Origin: a bacterium
GTDB lineage: Bacteria; Bacillota; Clostridia; Lachnospirales; Lachnospiraceae
Direction: 5' to 3'
DNA: 32,655 nt
Assembly: GCA_028727105.1 (NCBI GenBank)
Contig: JAQYOU010000079.1
Span: 1 to 32,655, forward strand
Of the stretch, positions 1-7,470 are shown piece by piece (positions within the stretch are counted from its first letter, which is position 1; the number at the start of each line of letters is the position of its first letter). The position numbers and the translations under genes are program-made. The notes beneath the pieces were generated by a model that saw only the letters and a list, made by a program, of their open reading frames with translations, had not been told where the DNA came from and made no database searches.

Positions 1-65
1 ACCAGGGCTCGAACCTGGAAATGACGGAGTCAGAGTCCGTTGCCTTACCATTTGGCGATAGCTCT
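1..65 (-). tRNA. tRNA-Gln (CTG), 3' end cut by window edge
   Basis: Read on the minus strand, the 5' acceptor strand AGAGCTA lies at 65-59. It is followed by a D arm (GCC ... GGC), an anticodon stem ACGGA/TCCGT with loop CTCTGAC (anticodon CTG), a short variable loop, and a T arm CCAGG-TTCGAGC-CCTGG. The first base of the 3' acceptor strand is position 1, so about 6 acceptor bases and any CCA are outside the window. The TATCGCCAA start of the D region is typical of bacterial tRNA-Gln. Confidence 0.93.
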
Positions 66-79
66 TCACAACAAAGATA

Positions 80-108
80 ATTATAACTACTCAATAGACA
101 TTTGTCAA
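80..108 (-). promoter_or_regulatory. Consensus sigma-A promoter of tRNA-Gln
   Basis: On the minus strand TTGACA (108-103) and TATAAT (85-80) are separated by exactly 17 bp. Both hexamers match the sigma-A consensus fully. The expected start is near 73, eight bases before the mature tRNA 5' end. Confidence 0.88.
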
Positions 109-162
109 CAACAAATTTTAAAAAATTTATATTTATTTCAAAGCAACCACCTGATTTTTTCC

Positions 163-191
163 TTGCAATTGTCCGCCGCAAAACTTAAACT
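163..191 (+). promoter_or_regulatory. Possible promoter of the aldo/keto reductase gene
   Basis: TTGCAA (163-168) and TAAACT (186-191) are 17 bp apart, giving a leader of about 60 nt before the ATG at 261. The match is moderate. Confidence 0.45.
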
Positions 192-260
192 GAAAGGAGA
201 ACTACCTTGCTGTCAAATTATCGTGCAGTAATCAATCGTTTCTATCGGAGGTACAAACAA

Positions 261-1145
261 ATGAGATCAATTCAGGATTGTTACACATTAAATAATGGTA
301 TGAAACTGCCGTGCATCGGCTTTGGTACCTATCAGACCATCGACGGCGACGGAAAAGCCGTTATCTTAGACGCGATCCGCGCCGGCTATCGTTTCTTTGA
401 TGCAGCGTCACTTTATGAGACAGAGCGTGCGTTGGGCGCTGCCATTAAGGAAAGCGGTCTTCCCCGAAGCGAATTTATCATCGAAACCAAACTGTGGATC
501 GACGAGATGGGCTATGACAATGCAAAGAAGGCATTGGAAGCATCTCTGGAACGTTTGCAGATGGACTATGTGGATCTGTACATGATCCATTGGCCCCGCC
601 AGACCGGTGTGGAAGATGAAAACTGGAAGGAGCTGGATCTGGAAACCTGGCGTGCACTGGAAGAGCTGGTGGATGAAGGCAAGGTAAGAGCCCTTGGCTG
701 CAGTAATTTCCTTCCGCACCACTTAAAGAATATTCTTGACAACTGCCGGATCAAGCCGGTGGTTGACCAGTTAGAGCTCCACCCCGGTTATTCTCAGGAA
801 GCAGCTGTTGCATTCTGTCAGGCCAATGACGTTGTTCCGATGGCGTGGAGCCCTCTTGGCAGAGGCAACGAGAATGCACTTGCCGGTAATGCGATCCTTT
901 CTAAGCTTGCAAAGAAATATGATCGCTCCATCGCTCAGATCTGCCTGCGTTTCCTGGTGCAGAAGGGCATCCTTCCTATCCCGAAAGCGTCTTCCTACGA
1001 TCACATGGTTGCCAACGCAAACGTATTTGACTTCGAGTTATCCGAGGATGATCTTTGGATGTTAAGCTGCATGCCGCAGACAACCTGGCTGGGCGAGCAC
1101 CCGGATTTCTTTATCCCCACAAAGAAGAGCAACCCGAACCAGTAG
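261..1145 (+). CDS. Aldo/keto reductase (294 aa)
   Basis: This is a cytosolic NAD(P)H-dependent oxidoreductase of the aldo/keto reductase superfamily, which reduces aldehydes and ketones to alcohols; its own substrate cannot be told from sequence. The TIM-barrel pattern is intact. The catalytic tetrad is visible as D47 and Y52 (FFDAASLYETE), K77 (ETKLW) and H110 (MIHWP). The later LGCSNF and MAWSPLGRG segments are typical barrel strands, and PIPKAS is the usual cofactor-binding stretch. An upstream in-frame TTG at 207 would add 18 residues, but the ATG at 261 has a good GGAGG site (247-251) and matches where the family normally begins. The gene stands alone, followed by a strong hairpin terminator. 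Confidence 0.92.
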   Translation: MRSIQDCYTLNNGMKLPCIGFGTYQTIDGDGKAVILDAIRAGYRFFDAASLYETERALGAAIKESGLPRSEFIIETKLWIDEMGYDNAKKALEASLERLQMDYVDLYMIHWPRQTGVEDENWKELDLETWRALEELVDEGKVRALGCSNFLPHHLKNILDNCRIKPVVDQLELHPGYSQEAAVAFCQANDVVPMAWSPLGRGNENALAGNAILSKLAKKYDRSIAQICLRFLVQKGILPIPKASSYDHMVANANVFDFELSEDDLWMLSCMPQTTWLGEHPDFFIPTKKSNPNQ

Positions 1146-1170
1146 CATTTTCATAATTGCATGTACTGTT

Positions 1171-1217
1171 AAAAATGAGCCATCCGATACGGTATTCCGT
1201 GGGGATGGCTCAAATTT
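1171..1217. terminator. Bidirectional intrinsic terminator
   Basis: A 9-bp perfect stem GAGCCATCC (1177-1185) / GGATGGCTC (1203-1211) is flanked by AAAAAT on the left and AAATTTTT on the right. It can end both the reductase transcript (plus) and the convergent PBP transcript (minus). Confidence 0.85.
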
Positions 1218-1222
1218 TTCTT

Positions 1223-3895
1223 TTATTCAGAAATCTCGTCCGGATAGATCATCGTCTGATCCTCATCCTCTAATCCGGTGTGGGAATCCGAAGGCTCGTC
1301 CACCTCGTCCCCGGGATCTTCCTCTATCGGATCCGGCTCCCTGTTTCCGGTATCTCCGGTAATGTCAACCGGCTCCACATCATTTGTTGTGTGGATCGGA
1401 CATATATCCGTGCTCAGGTTCGAAGGCAGCAGATACGGCGCGTCATCTGTTCCTGATGAACCACCGCTGATGTATGCAGATGTTTTCAACTGTTCCTCCG
1501 GGCAGTACGGTCCCGCCGGTTTTCCGGATTCCTCACAGATCGTTACTGCAACATGGGTATCACAATATTCCGTCGGCTCTGTTCCGGATGCAAAATACTC
1601 TGTCATGATCTGTGAACCACGCGGATCATGGTCACACAAGCCGGCCTTTGCAAGCTTTCCGGATTTTTTACATACCTGGCATTGCACAATGCCCTCCGGT
1701 CTCTCAAAATCCTTGTTTTCCAGTCCCTCATGCATCCGCTGCATCACAGCCTTCCAGATTAATTTCGGGTAACTGGTGGTTCCGCTTGACTGCGGCGTAT
1801 TATCGTCGAAGCCGCCCCATACCACACATGTATAGTAAGGTGAATAGCCTGCAAACAGCGCATCTCTGTTCTTGGTTGTCGTACCACTTTTTCCTGCCAG
1901 TGTCATTCCGCTGAAATTACACAGTTTTCCGGTTCCGGTGGTGATCACGTCCTTCATGGCATCCGTCAAAAGCCAGGCGGTTGTCTCCTTCAGCACGCTC
2001 TTTGTCTGAGGTGTGTTATCGATCAGAACGTTTCCGTCATGATCTAAGATCTTTGTGTAAAACCGCGGCTTCGTGTAGGTTCCCCCGTTTGCAATGGACG
2101 CATACGCTGCCGTAAGCTCCAGGTTTGTCACACCGTTTGTCACACCGCCCAGCGCCAGCGACTGTACACGGTCACTGTCCGTAAGCGTTGTAAAACCAAA
2201 ATCCTGCAGGTAAGAATATCCGTTATCCACACCGATATCAGTCAGACACTTGACAGTCACCACGTTGATGGAATAGGTGATCGCCGTGCGGAAATTCGTA
2301 AATCCGCGGTAATGGTTGTCATAGTTTTTCAGCGAGGTTCCGTTCGCATACGCAAAGGGCGCATCGTCCTCCACAGTTGCCAGTGTCATGCCGGCGCCGT
2401 CCAATGCAGGCGCATACGCTGCCAGTACCTTGAAGGTAGATCCCGGCTGACGGGTAGAATCCGTTGCACGGTTTAAGGTACGGTTTGCCACCTTATCACC
2501 GCGGCCTCCAACGATCGCCTTCACCTCGCCGGTCTGCTGATCGATGATCGTGAGTGCCGCCTGCGGCTGAAGCGTATAGTGAATATATTCTCCGCCTTCG
2601 GGGATCGTGTCTCCAGGCTCCATGATCTCAGCCTTGTATGCTTCGATGGCAGCCCACGCATCTTCTTCCGTAGGGAAATTGATGTCATAGCTGCTATTTG
2701 CAGCCTGATAATAGGCAAGCATCGTGTGCTCATCATAGTTTGCGATGCTTCCATCCGTCTTTTGTACGCTCAGACGATAATTGAAAGAAACCTGCGGCTG
2801 CGTCGGATAATTATCCGGGTTATTGACCTCCTCGTCACAGATCGCCTGGATCTTCGGATCCTGCGTGGAGAAGATCGTCAGCCCGCTGTTATAAAGCGCC
2901 TTGTATGCTTCCGCTTTCGTATAGCCCAGCACCGTCTGCAGATCCTCCAATACCTGATTGGTCACCTCGTCCACAAAGTAGGAATTGATCTGGCTGCTCT
3001 CTTCGGTCTTTTTAATGTTGACCTTCTTGATGCGCTTGTACACCTTGTCCGCCAGTGCTTTCTCTTTTTCCTCTGCAGTAATGTATCCCTGTTTCTCCAT
3101 TTTCTCAAGCACTTCCTCGCGCCGCTCGGCATTCCGATCCGGATGGCTGATGGGATTTAAGCCTTCCGGACTCTTTGTAATACCGGCAATGACTGCGCAC
3201 TCGGACAGCGTCAGCTCTGAGACATCCTTATTGAAATAACGCATTGCTGCGGCCTGCACACCAAGGGAATTCTGACCCAGGTTGACCGTGTTCAGGTAGT
3301 TCTCAAGGATCCAGTCCTTATTGTTTACCTTTTTTTCCAGCTCCACCGCCAGATACTGCTCCTGCAGCTTCCGCACCACCTTGGCAAAGCCCTTATCCGT
3401 CGTCCATGTGGTAAACACGTTATTCTTGAGCAGCTGCTGTGTGATAGTGGAAGCTCCCTGCGAAAAATGTCCGCCGGAAAGAATACCTTTCACACCTGCA
3501 CGGATGATACCCTTCACATCAATGCCGTTGTGCTCATAAAAACGCTCGTCCTCGATCGCCACAAACGCGTGCTGCAGATCCTCCGGGATCTCATCGATCG
3601 TCACATACACGCGGTTTGCCCCCGAGGCCACCAGTGTTGCCGTTGTATTGCCCTCCGTGTCAAGTACCGTGGATAAATAACCGGTAGGAGTGACATCCAT
3701 CGCTTCGATCGTAGGCGAGGAATCAATGATCCCCTTATACACACCAAATCCGGTAAATGCAACCCCCACGACAAACACAAAAGCAGCGACAAGCATTAGT
3801 TTATAACATACCACTTTGAACTTTCGTAAAACCTTGGGAGTCTTTGCAGCGATCTTTTTCGACTGCTTTTTCGCTCCCTCTTTTCCATAGTTCAT
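1223..3895 (-). CDS. Bifunctional class A penicillin-binding protein (PBP1A-type, 890 aa)
   Basis: A membrane-anchored peptidoglycan synthase that polymerises glycan strands (GT51 domain) and cross-links peptides (transpeptidase domain). A basic cytoplasmic N-terminus precedes one membrane segment at about residues 29-54. The GT51 domain spans about 70-250, with catalytic E115 in the EDERFYEH motif and the QGASTITQQ motif at 147-155. The transpeptidase shows SxxK at S486-K489, SxN at S542-N544 and KSGT at K669-T672. After it comes a cysteine-bearing region with repeated Cys pairs (QCQVCKKSG, YCDTH, YCPEE, ICPIHT) and an acidic Pro/Asp/Glu tail. Both are common in clostridial class A PBPs. The ATG at 3895 is preceded by AGGAGG. 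It is divergent from the YigZ gene, and the two promoters share a -35 site. Confidence 0.95.
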   Translation of the reverse strand: MNYGKEGAKKQSKKIAAKTPKVLRKFKVVCYKLMLVAAFVFVVGVAFTGFGVYKGIIDSSPTIEAMDVTPTGYLSTVLDTEGNTTATLVASGANRVYVTIDEIPEDLQHAFVAIEDERFYEHNGIDVKGIIRAGVKGILSGGHFSQGASTITQQLLKNNVFTTWTTDKGFAKVVRKLQEQYLAVELEKKVNNKDWILENYLNTVNLGQNSLGVQAAAMRYFNKDVSELTLSECAVIAGITKSPEGLNPISHPDRNAERREEVLEKMEKQGYITAEEKEKALADKVYKRIKKVNIKKTEESSQINSYFVDEVTNQVLEDLQTVLGYTKAEAYKALYNSGLTIFSTQDPKIQAICDEEVNNPDNYPTQPQVSFNYRLSVQKTDGSIANYDEHTMLAYYQAANSSYDINFPTEEDAWAAIEAYKAEIMEPGDTIPEGGEYIHYTLQPQAALTIIDQQTGEVKAIVGGRGDKVANRTLNRATDSTRQPGSTFKVLAAYAPALDGAGMTLATVEDDAPFAYANGTSLKNYDNHYRGFTNFRTAITYSINVVTVKCLTDIGVDNGYSYLQDFGFTTLTDSDRVQSLALGGVTNGVTNLELTAAYASIANGGTYTKPRFYTKILDHDGNVLIDNTPQTKSVLKETTAWLLTDAMKDVITTGTGKLCNFSGMTLAGKSGTTTKNRDALFAGYSPYYTCVVWGGFDDNTPQSSGTTSYPKLIWKAVMQRMHEGLENKDFERPEGIVQCQVCKKSGKLAKAGLCDHDPRGSQIMTEYFASGTEPTEYCDTHVAVTICEESGKPAGPYCPEEQLKTSAYISGGSSGTDDAPYLLPSNLSTDICPIHTTNDVEPVDITGDTGNREPDPIEEDPGDEVDEPSDSHTGLEDEDQTMIYPDEISE

Positions 3896-3930
3896 AGTTT
3901 GCCTCCTGTTTTTGCCTATAGATAAGAATG

Positions 3931-3959
3931 ATTATATCATTTTATTCTGATATTGTAAA
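3931..3959 (-). promoter_or_regulatory. Promoter of the PBP gene
   Basis: On the minus strand TTTACA (3959-3954) and TATAAT (3936-3931) have a 17-bp spacer. The expected start is near 3924, about 28 nt upstream of the PBP ATG. The -35 overlaps the -35 of the divergent yigZ promoter. Confidence 0.8.
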
Positions 3960-3981
3960 CTTTCGGCTAAAATGGTATAAT
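3953..3981 (+). promoter_or_regulatory. Promoter of yigZ-like gene, almost touching the start codon
   Basis: TTGTAA (3953-3958) and a perfect TATAAT (3976-3981) are spaced 17 bp. The expected transcription start (about 3987-3989) coincides with the ATG at 3988, which implies a leaderless message. Confidence 0.78.
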
Positions 3982-3987
3982 CGGGGC

Positions 3988-4641
3988 ATGAGTGAGACAG
4001 GATACAAAACCGTCTATCAGGGCGGTATCGGGGAAATAGAAGAAAAAAAATCACGTTTTATCGCGTCGATCGAGCCGGTAACCTCCGAGGAGGAAGCGGT
4101 TGCCTTCTTCAACAAAAAGAAAAAAGAATACTGGGATGCCAGACACAACTGCACCGCCTTCACCATCGGCGAAAAGCACGAAAACACCCGCTGCAACGAT
4201 GACGGCGAACCTTCCGGAACTGCCGGGCGTCCGATGTTAGACGTACTGCTGCGGGAGGATATCCATAACGTTGCCGTTGTCGTGACCCGCTATTTCGGCG
4301 GAACATTACTTGGCACCGGCGGTCTGGTCCGGGCCTATCAGAAATCCGTACAGGAGGGGCTGAAAAATTCCGTCATCATCGAACGGCACAAGGGCTGCAA
4401 GCTGACCATCTCCACAGACTACACCGGTCTTGGAAAGATCCAGTATATTCTGGCCAGCGCAAATATCACTACCCTGGATACGGAATACACCGAGGGCGTG
4501 TGCATTCACACGATGGTTCCCTCCGAACAACTCGCCGCGCTGCAAAATGATATCACCCAGGGAACCAGCGGCCAGGCAAAGATGGAGCCCGGCGACCCGG
4601 TGGAATATGCCATCCTGGACGGCGAAGTATTGTTATTTTAA
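3988..4641 (+). CDS. yigZ: YigZ / IMPACT family protein (217 aa)
   Basis: A cytosolic protein of the UPF0029/IMPACT family, whose eukaryotic relatives modulate the eIF2-alpha kinase GCN2. The bacterial role is not settled. The conserved N-terminal domain is clear: KKSRFIAS, then DARHNCTAF, the DDGEPSGTAGRPML signature, and VVVTRYFGGTLLGTGGLVRAY. A DUF1949-like C-terminal domain follows. An upstream in-frame ATG at 3928 would add 20 residues, but it would start before the promoter and has no family match. MSETGYKTV at 3988 aligns with the usual start. No convincing ribosome binding site lies before it (only CGGGG), in line with a leaderless start. Confidence 0.92.
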   Translation: MSETGYKTVYQGGIGEIEEKKSRFIASIEPVTSEEEAVAFFNKKKKEYWDARHNCTAFTIGEKHENTRCNDDGEPSGTAGRPMLDVLLREDIHNVAVVVTRYFGGTLLGTGGLVRAYQKSVQEGLKNSVIIERHKGCKLTISTDYTGLGKIQYILASANITTLDTEYTEGVCIHTMVPSEQLAALQNDITQGTSGQAKMEPGDPVEYAILDGEVLLF

Positions 4642-4651
4642 ATCTGACGTC

Positions 4652-4686
4652 AAAAAAGAGTTTGCAATGACTGCAAACTCTTTTTT
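4652..4686. terminator. Bidirectional intrinsic terminator
   Basis: A perfect 9-bp stem GAGTTTGCA (4658-4666) / TGCAAACTC (4672-4680) is flanked by six A on the left and six T on the right. It serves yigZ (plus) and the convergent NlpC/P60 gene (minus). Confidence 0.88.
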
Positions 4687-4705
4687 AGATTCATTATGAT
4701 TCCAT

Positions 4706-6031
4706 TTAGAAAATTCTGCGAACCGCAAGTACCGTACGGTAAGTGATCGGTGATGTATACTTGATTCCGGTAGACGGTGAGCTGGCATGTACGATCGTGT
4801 TGTTTCCAACATAGATTCCAACATGTCCGCTGTAGCATACGATATCGCCCGGCTGGATGTCATCAATGCTGACTCCGTATCCTGCACTGCGCTGTGCGCT
4901 GGAGGAATGAGGAAGTGATACACCAAATGCAGCATATACTGACATAACAAATCCGGAACAATCTGTACCGTTTGTCAGGCTGCTTCCACCATACACGTAA
5001 GGGTTGCCAACAAACTGGCATGCATAATTTGCAACTGCTTGTCCATTGGAACCGGACGGAGCGCTGTAGCTGCGGTCACTTGATGAAGAGCTGCTGGATG
5101 AGCTGCTGCTTGATGAAGAACTTCTGCTGGAGCTGCTGGAGGAACTGCTTGAGGAGTTGTTTGAAGAAGACTGCTGTGCAGCTGCTGCAGCTGCTGCCTC
5201 AGCGGCTCTGCGGTCTGCTTCTTCCTCTGCAAGTCTTGCTGCTTCCTCTTCCTTGGATTCCGCATAAGTATATTCCGTAGATAATGTTACATAATCAGCC
5301 GATACATAACCTTCGCCACCCTCTACAGATACCTTTACCCAGCCTTCATCCTTTTTGGCTAAGCTGACAACCGTCAGCTCCTCTCCGCCAGGAACAAGCT
5401 CGATCACCTTTGCATCTGCATCCGCTTTCTTACGAACACGAAGCGTCTCTGTATCTACGGTGGCAATTTTCGTGCCAACCTTCTTTAAAAGTTCTTTCGT
5501 AGCAACCTCTACATAATCAGCCTTGACAAACCCGGTCACACTGCCGGATTTGATCTTGTACCAGCCATCCTTCTCCTTGATGACGGTTCCAACCGAATCA
5601 TCATACAGCTTTCCTAATACCTTACTGTTCTCATCCGCATGTGCACGGACATTCACGTATCCGTCAACCTGTGCAACGATCATGACCTTTTTCTTTTTGG
5701 TCGTGGTCTCTGTCTCTGTTTTATCTTCTGTCTGCTCCGTCTCCTGCACCTCTTCGGTTACGGTACGAGCCTCTGTAGCAGTAACTGTCTGTGTTTCCGT
5801 TATCTGCTTTGCAACATTCTTGACCGTGATCGTTTGATCTGCAAGATACTGTGACAATGCAAGCATGATGCCTGATGTGGGAGATGAGGAAGTCAGCTCC
5901 GATGTCACATTGACATTTGTAATCTCTGAAGCACCTGCAACGGGTGTTGCTCCTGCAATGACCGGACTTGCTGCCAGTGTGAATGCACTTGCAAGGCAAC
6001 AGGTCGTCATGCGCAATGCTTTATAGTTCAT
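4706..6031 (-). CDS. Secreted SH3b-NlpC/P60 peptidoglycan endopeptidase (441 aa)
   Basis: A cell-wall hydrolase expected to cut peptide stems of peptidoglycan outside the membrane. A signal peptide covers about residues 1-36 (LASAFTLAASPVIAGA). A Thr/Glu-rich stretch follows, then two bacterial SH3 domains at about 117-176 and 190-250. After these come a charged Glu/Ala helix (258-285) and a long polyserine linker (about 288-318). The C-terminal NlpC/P60 domain has the catalytic Cys358 (TDCSGF), His403 (SGHVGIYVG) and His415 (IVHA). The in-frame start at 6046 was rejected: GGAGGG stands at the right distance from ATG 6031 and the signal peptide begins there. A perfect consensus promoter and a WalR-like box lie upstream. 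Confidence 0.94.
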   Translation of the reverse strand: MNYKALRMTTCCLASAFTLAASPVIAGATPVAGASEITNVNVTSELTSSSPTSGIMLALSQYLADQTITVKNVAKQITETQTVTATEARTVTEEVQETEQTEDKTETETTTKKKKVMIVAQVDGYVNVRAHADENSKVLGKLYDDSVGTVIKEKDGWYKIKSGSVTGFVKADYVEVATKELLKKVGTKIATVDTETLRVRKKADADAKVIELVPGGEELTVVSLAKKDEGWVKVSVEGGEGYVSADYVTLSTEYTYAESKEEEAARLAEEEADRRAAEAAAAAAAQQSSSNNSSSSSSSSSSRSSSSSSSSSSSSSSSDRSYSAPSGSNGQAVANYACQFVGNPYVYGGSSLTNGTDCSGFVMSVYAAFGVSLPHSSSAQRSAGYGVSIDDIQPGDIVCYSGHVGIYVGNNTIVHASSPSTGIKYTSPITYRTVLAVRRIF

Positions 6032-6074
6032 AATACCCTCCAACATGTGGTTTTTTGCGACTTTGTTTTTATTT

Positions 6075-6100
6075 GTTACAAATTTATTACATTTGTTACA
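6075..6100 (-). promoter_or_regulatory. WalR-like tandem TGTAAY repeats over the start of the NlpC/P60 transcript
   Basis: On the minus strand three hexamers occur in order: TGTAAC (6100-6095), TGTAAT (6091-6086) and TGTAAC (6080-6075). The last two are separated by 5 bases and match the Bacillus/Staphylococcus WalR consensus TGTWAH-N5-TGTWAH. The array begins at about the expected transcription start (near 6099). WalRK control of NlpC/P60 wall hydrolases is established in other Bacillota; its action here is inferred. Confidence 0.5.
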
Positions 6101-6105
6101 CTGCC

Positions 6106-6134
6106 ATTATAACAAGGTTCGTAAACTATGTCAA
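6106..6134 (-). promoter_or_regulatory. Perfect consensus sigma-A promoter of the NlpC/P60 gene
   Basis: On the minus strand TTGACA (6134-6129) and TATAAT (6111-6106) are separated by 17 bp, a full consensus match. The leader is about 68 nt. The gene therefore has its own promoter rather than depending on trxB upstream. Confidence 0.9.
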
Positions 6135-6157
6135 CCACAAGATGTTGGCAGATTCTG

Positions 6158-7072
6158 TCAGAATGTATAAATATAGTTCTCTGCAGCCGTAATTGCATTC
6201 GCACCGTCCGCTGCCGCCGTCACGATCTGTCTGAGAGGCTTGGTCCGGAGGTCTCCGGCCGCAAAAATACCGGGAATACTCGTTTTACACGTCTCGTCCG
6301 CACGGATGTATCCGGCTTCGTCACAGTCCACCAGACCACGCACGATCTCCGTGTTTGGCGTAATGCCTACGGCTACGAAAACACCCTGTAAAGGAAGGCC
6401 TTTTGTTTCACCCGTCTTATTGTTACGAATCTGTAACATTTGTACCGTTCCCTCACCCTCAACGGCCTCTGCGACTGTATCCCACACGAGCTCAATGTTG
6501 GGCGTATCAAATACTTTTTGCTGCAGCAAACGGGCTCCGCGAAGCGCATCCCGACGGTGGATCAGATAAACCTTCTCGCAACCCCGCGCAAGAAACAGTG
6601 CATCCTCCAGCGCTACGTCACCGCCTCCGATCACAGCCACTGTCTTTCCGCGGAAAAATGCGCCGTCACAGGTCGCACAGTAAGAAACACCCATGCCGCG
6701 AAGCGCCTCCTCTCCCGGTACGCCAAGCATCCGGTGGGTCGCCCCCATTGCAAGCACGATCGTGCGGCACGGATAGCTTTCCTTATTCGTGACAACCACC
6801 TTTTCTTTTCCTTCCGGTGACTCGATGGCAGTCACCTCTTCCGTAACGAACCGGGCCCCCATCGTTTCGGCATGCTTTCTGAAATTCATTCCCAGTTCAA
6901 ATCCACCGATCCCGGGAAGTCCCGGGTAGTTATCCACATCCACGGTATTCAACACCTGTCCGCCGCTCATGGGCTGCTTTTCGATCACAAGCGTCTGAAG
7001 ACCGGCACGCATCGCATAGATCGCTGCCGAAAGTCCCGCAGGACCACTTCCTATGATCACCATATCTAACAT
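6158..7072 (-). CDS. trxB: Thioredoxin-disulfide reductase (304 aa)
   Basis: A cytosolic FAD enzyme that reduces thioredoxin with NADPH. The N-terminal FAD site is GSGPAGLSAAIYA (residues 8-20) and the redox pair is C132/C135 (SYCATCDG). The inserted NADPH domain has GGGDVALEDA and the HRRDALRGA basic motif. The C-terminal FAD motif is FAAGDLRTKPLRQIVTAAADG. Length is normal for the family. The start at 7072 has a very strong AAAGGAGG site. The cytosolic thiol system it feeds would also suit the Sec/Cys redox enzymes downstream, but that link is not shown here. Confidence 0.95.
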   Translation of the reverse strand: MLDMVIIGSGPAGLSAAIYAMRAGLQTLVIEKQPMSGGQVLNTVDVDNYPGLPGIGGFELGMNFRKHAETMGARFVTEEVTAIESPEGKEKVVVTNKESYPCRTIVLAMGATHRMLGVPGEEALRGMGVSYCATCDGAFFRGKTVAVIGGGDVALEDALFLARGCEKVYLIHRRDALRGARLLQQKVFDTPNIELVWDTVAEAVEGEGTVQMLQIRNNKTGETKGLPLQGVFVAVGITPNTEIVRGLVDCDEAGYIRADETCKTSIPGIFAAGDLRTKPLRQIVTAAADGANAITAAENYIYTF

Positions 7073-7141
7073 AGCTGCTACCTCCTTTTATTTCACAACA
7101 AGATTAACATTCATCACTTCGTCACTTCGTTCTATCAGCAT

Positions 7142-7170
7142 TTGCAAATTTCCATATTTTATGTTATAAT
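7142..7170 (+). promoter_or_regulatory. Promoter of the YjfB-like gene
   Basis: TTGCAA (7142-7147) and a perfect TATAAT (7165-7170) are 17 bp apart. The expected start is near 7177, with GAAAGGTGGG upstream of the ATG at 7216. Confidence 0.75.
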
Positions 7171-7215
7171 TATCTAACCTATGATACGCTTTGCGCAAAA
7201 GAAAGGTGGGATTCT

Positions 7216-7425
7216 ATGGAAATCGGCGCACTTGCTTCTACTGCATTATATCAGATGGAACAGGGTTCCGTAAAGGTAAACGGATACAGCCAGCCAACCG
7301 ATGTAGGCGTTGCAATGCTGAGCAAGCAGCTTGCTTTATCCGAGGCAAGCGGTCAGAGCCTCATCCGTGCGATGGAATTATCCGTAAATCCCAATGTCGG
7401 TGGAAACATCGATTATTACGCGTAA
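7216..7425 (+). CDS. YjfB-family putative motility protein (69 aa)
   Basis: A small soluble protein resembling the YjfB family (putative motility protein, B. subtilis YjfB). Family hallmarks are the N-terminal MEIGALAS, a helical middle rich in Ala, Leu and Ser, and the C-terminal PNVGGNIDYYA, which matches the conserved P-x-x-GGNID ending. The molecular role is unknown. There are no flagellar genes nearby. It has its own promoter and a terminator directly after it, so it is monocistronic. A longer overlapping frame from 7191 was rejected because it lacks family resemblance. Confidence 0.8.
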   Translation: MEIGALASTALYQMEQGSVKVNGYSQPTDVGVAMLSKQLALSEASGQSLIRAMELSVNPNVGGNIDYYA

Positions 7426-7434
7426 CCGGCTAAC

Positions 7435-7467
7435 AAAAAAGCTGTAGCAAAAGCTGCAGCTTTTTTT
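7435..7467. terminator. Bidirectional intrinsic terminator
   Basis: Stem GCTGTAGC (7441-7448) / GCTGCAGC (7453-7460) with an AAAA loop and one G-T pair, preceded by six A and followed by seven T. It serves the YjfB-like gene (plus) and the convergent CvfB-like gene (minus). Confidence 0.87.
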
Positions 7468-7470
7468 GTG

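Noticed and set aside
2579..3160. 193-aa plus-strand open frame
   Set aside because: Antisense shadow of the PBP gene.
5074..5170. Serine-codon repeat tract in the NlpC/P60 gene as a frameshift or mobile repeat
   Set aside because: The reading frame is intact on both sides, and polyserine linkers are usual in secreted wall hydrolases.
7113..7130. Tandem CACTTCGT repeat upstream of trxB
   Set aside because: Only two 8-base copies, with no positional link to a promoter; likely chance.
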